A stretch of 64,000 nucleotides of DNA from Talpa occidentalis (Eukaryota > Chordata > Mammalia > Eulipotyphla > Talpidae), in the NCBI RefSeq assembly GCF_014898055.3, contig NW_023601754.1, positions 50,833,013-50,897,012 on the forward strand. Direction: 5' to 3'. Positions 63,936-64,000 of this stretch are shown piece by piece; within the stretch, counting starts at the first letter, position 1, and every line of letters begins with the position of its first letter. The position numbers were made by a program, and so were the translations under genes. The notes under the pieces are model-generated. The model saw only the letters and a list, made by a program, of their open reading frames with translations, did not search any database and had not been told where the DNA came from.

Positions 63936-64000
63936 TATGTTATTATTTTTTTTAAAGAACATTGAACATGTATGCTTTTAGCAAGTTTGGGTAGTGTAAT

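Overview
The window is nuclear DNA from a placental mammal, and it falls inside a KRAB zinc-finger gene cluster. The evidence is spliced genes with GT-AG introns, 127-bp KRAB-A exons, long single-exon C2H2 arrays with TGERP linkers, CpG-island promoters, L1 and MIR relics, solo LTRs of a class I endogenous retrovirus, and more than forty copies of one tRNA-headed SINE. The short first exon (MAAAAPRAPAE-like), a KRAB-A box with no KRAB-B box, and a C-terminal exon opening GCCCG followed by an HPCEMC-type spacer match the gene architecture I know from the human 19q13.43 zinc-finger cluster. I cannot name one-to-one orthologues or the species, and I do not recognise the SINE family by name.

Layout. 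Four gene models lie on the minus strand, each read from high to low coordinates: KZFP-A (promoter near 7.8 kb, KRAB 6454-6580, fingers 3696-5110), KZFP-B (promoter near 19.3 kb, KRAB 18129-18255, fingers 11459-12789), KZFP-C (promoter near 31.1 kb, KRAB 28807-28933, fingers 23645-25659) and KZFP-D (promoter near 51.3 kb, KRAB 49354-49480, fingers 39827-42654). On the plus strand there is a zinc-finger pseudogene (psi-E, 53471-57482) broken by frameshifts and six SINE insertions, then the 5' part of a further gene, KZFP-F (exon 1 at 61326-61358, KRAB 62689-62815), whose finger exon lies beyond the window.

The genes are tandem duplicates. Introns, promoters and 3' flanks of A to D align in patches, and all five promoters carry the same ordered module: an ACTACANNACCCAG element (ZNF143/THAP11 type), a CCAAT box, then a joined ETS/GC-box. 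The encoded proteins are expected to be nuclear DNA-binding repressors that recruit TRIM28 through KRAB-A, the usual role being silencing of transposons. A and B are the closest pair and share a frameshift that removes their last fingers. B has lost the ATG used by its siblings. C and D have intact long arrays (17 and about 25 fingers).

Between the genes lie SINEs, L1 3' remnants, two solo LTRs with a 38-bp internally deleted LTR beside one of them, a MIR relic and AT-rich sequence in which I see nothing codable. No RNA genes, CRISPR arrays or prokaryotic features were found.
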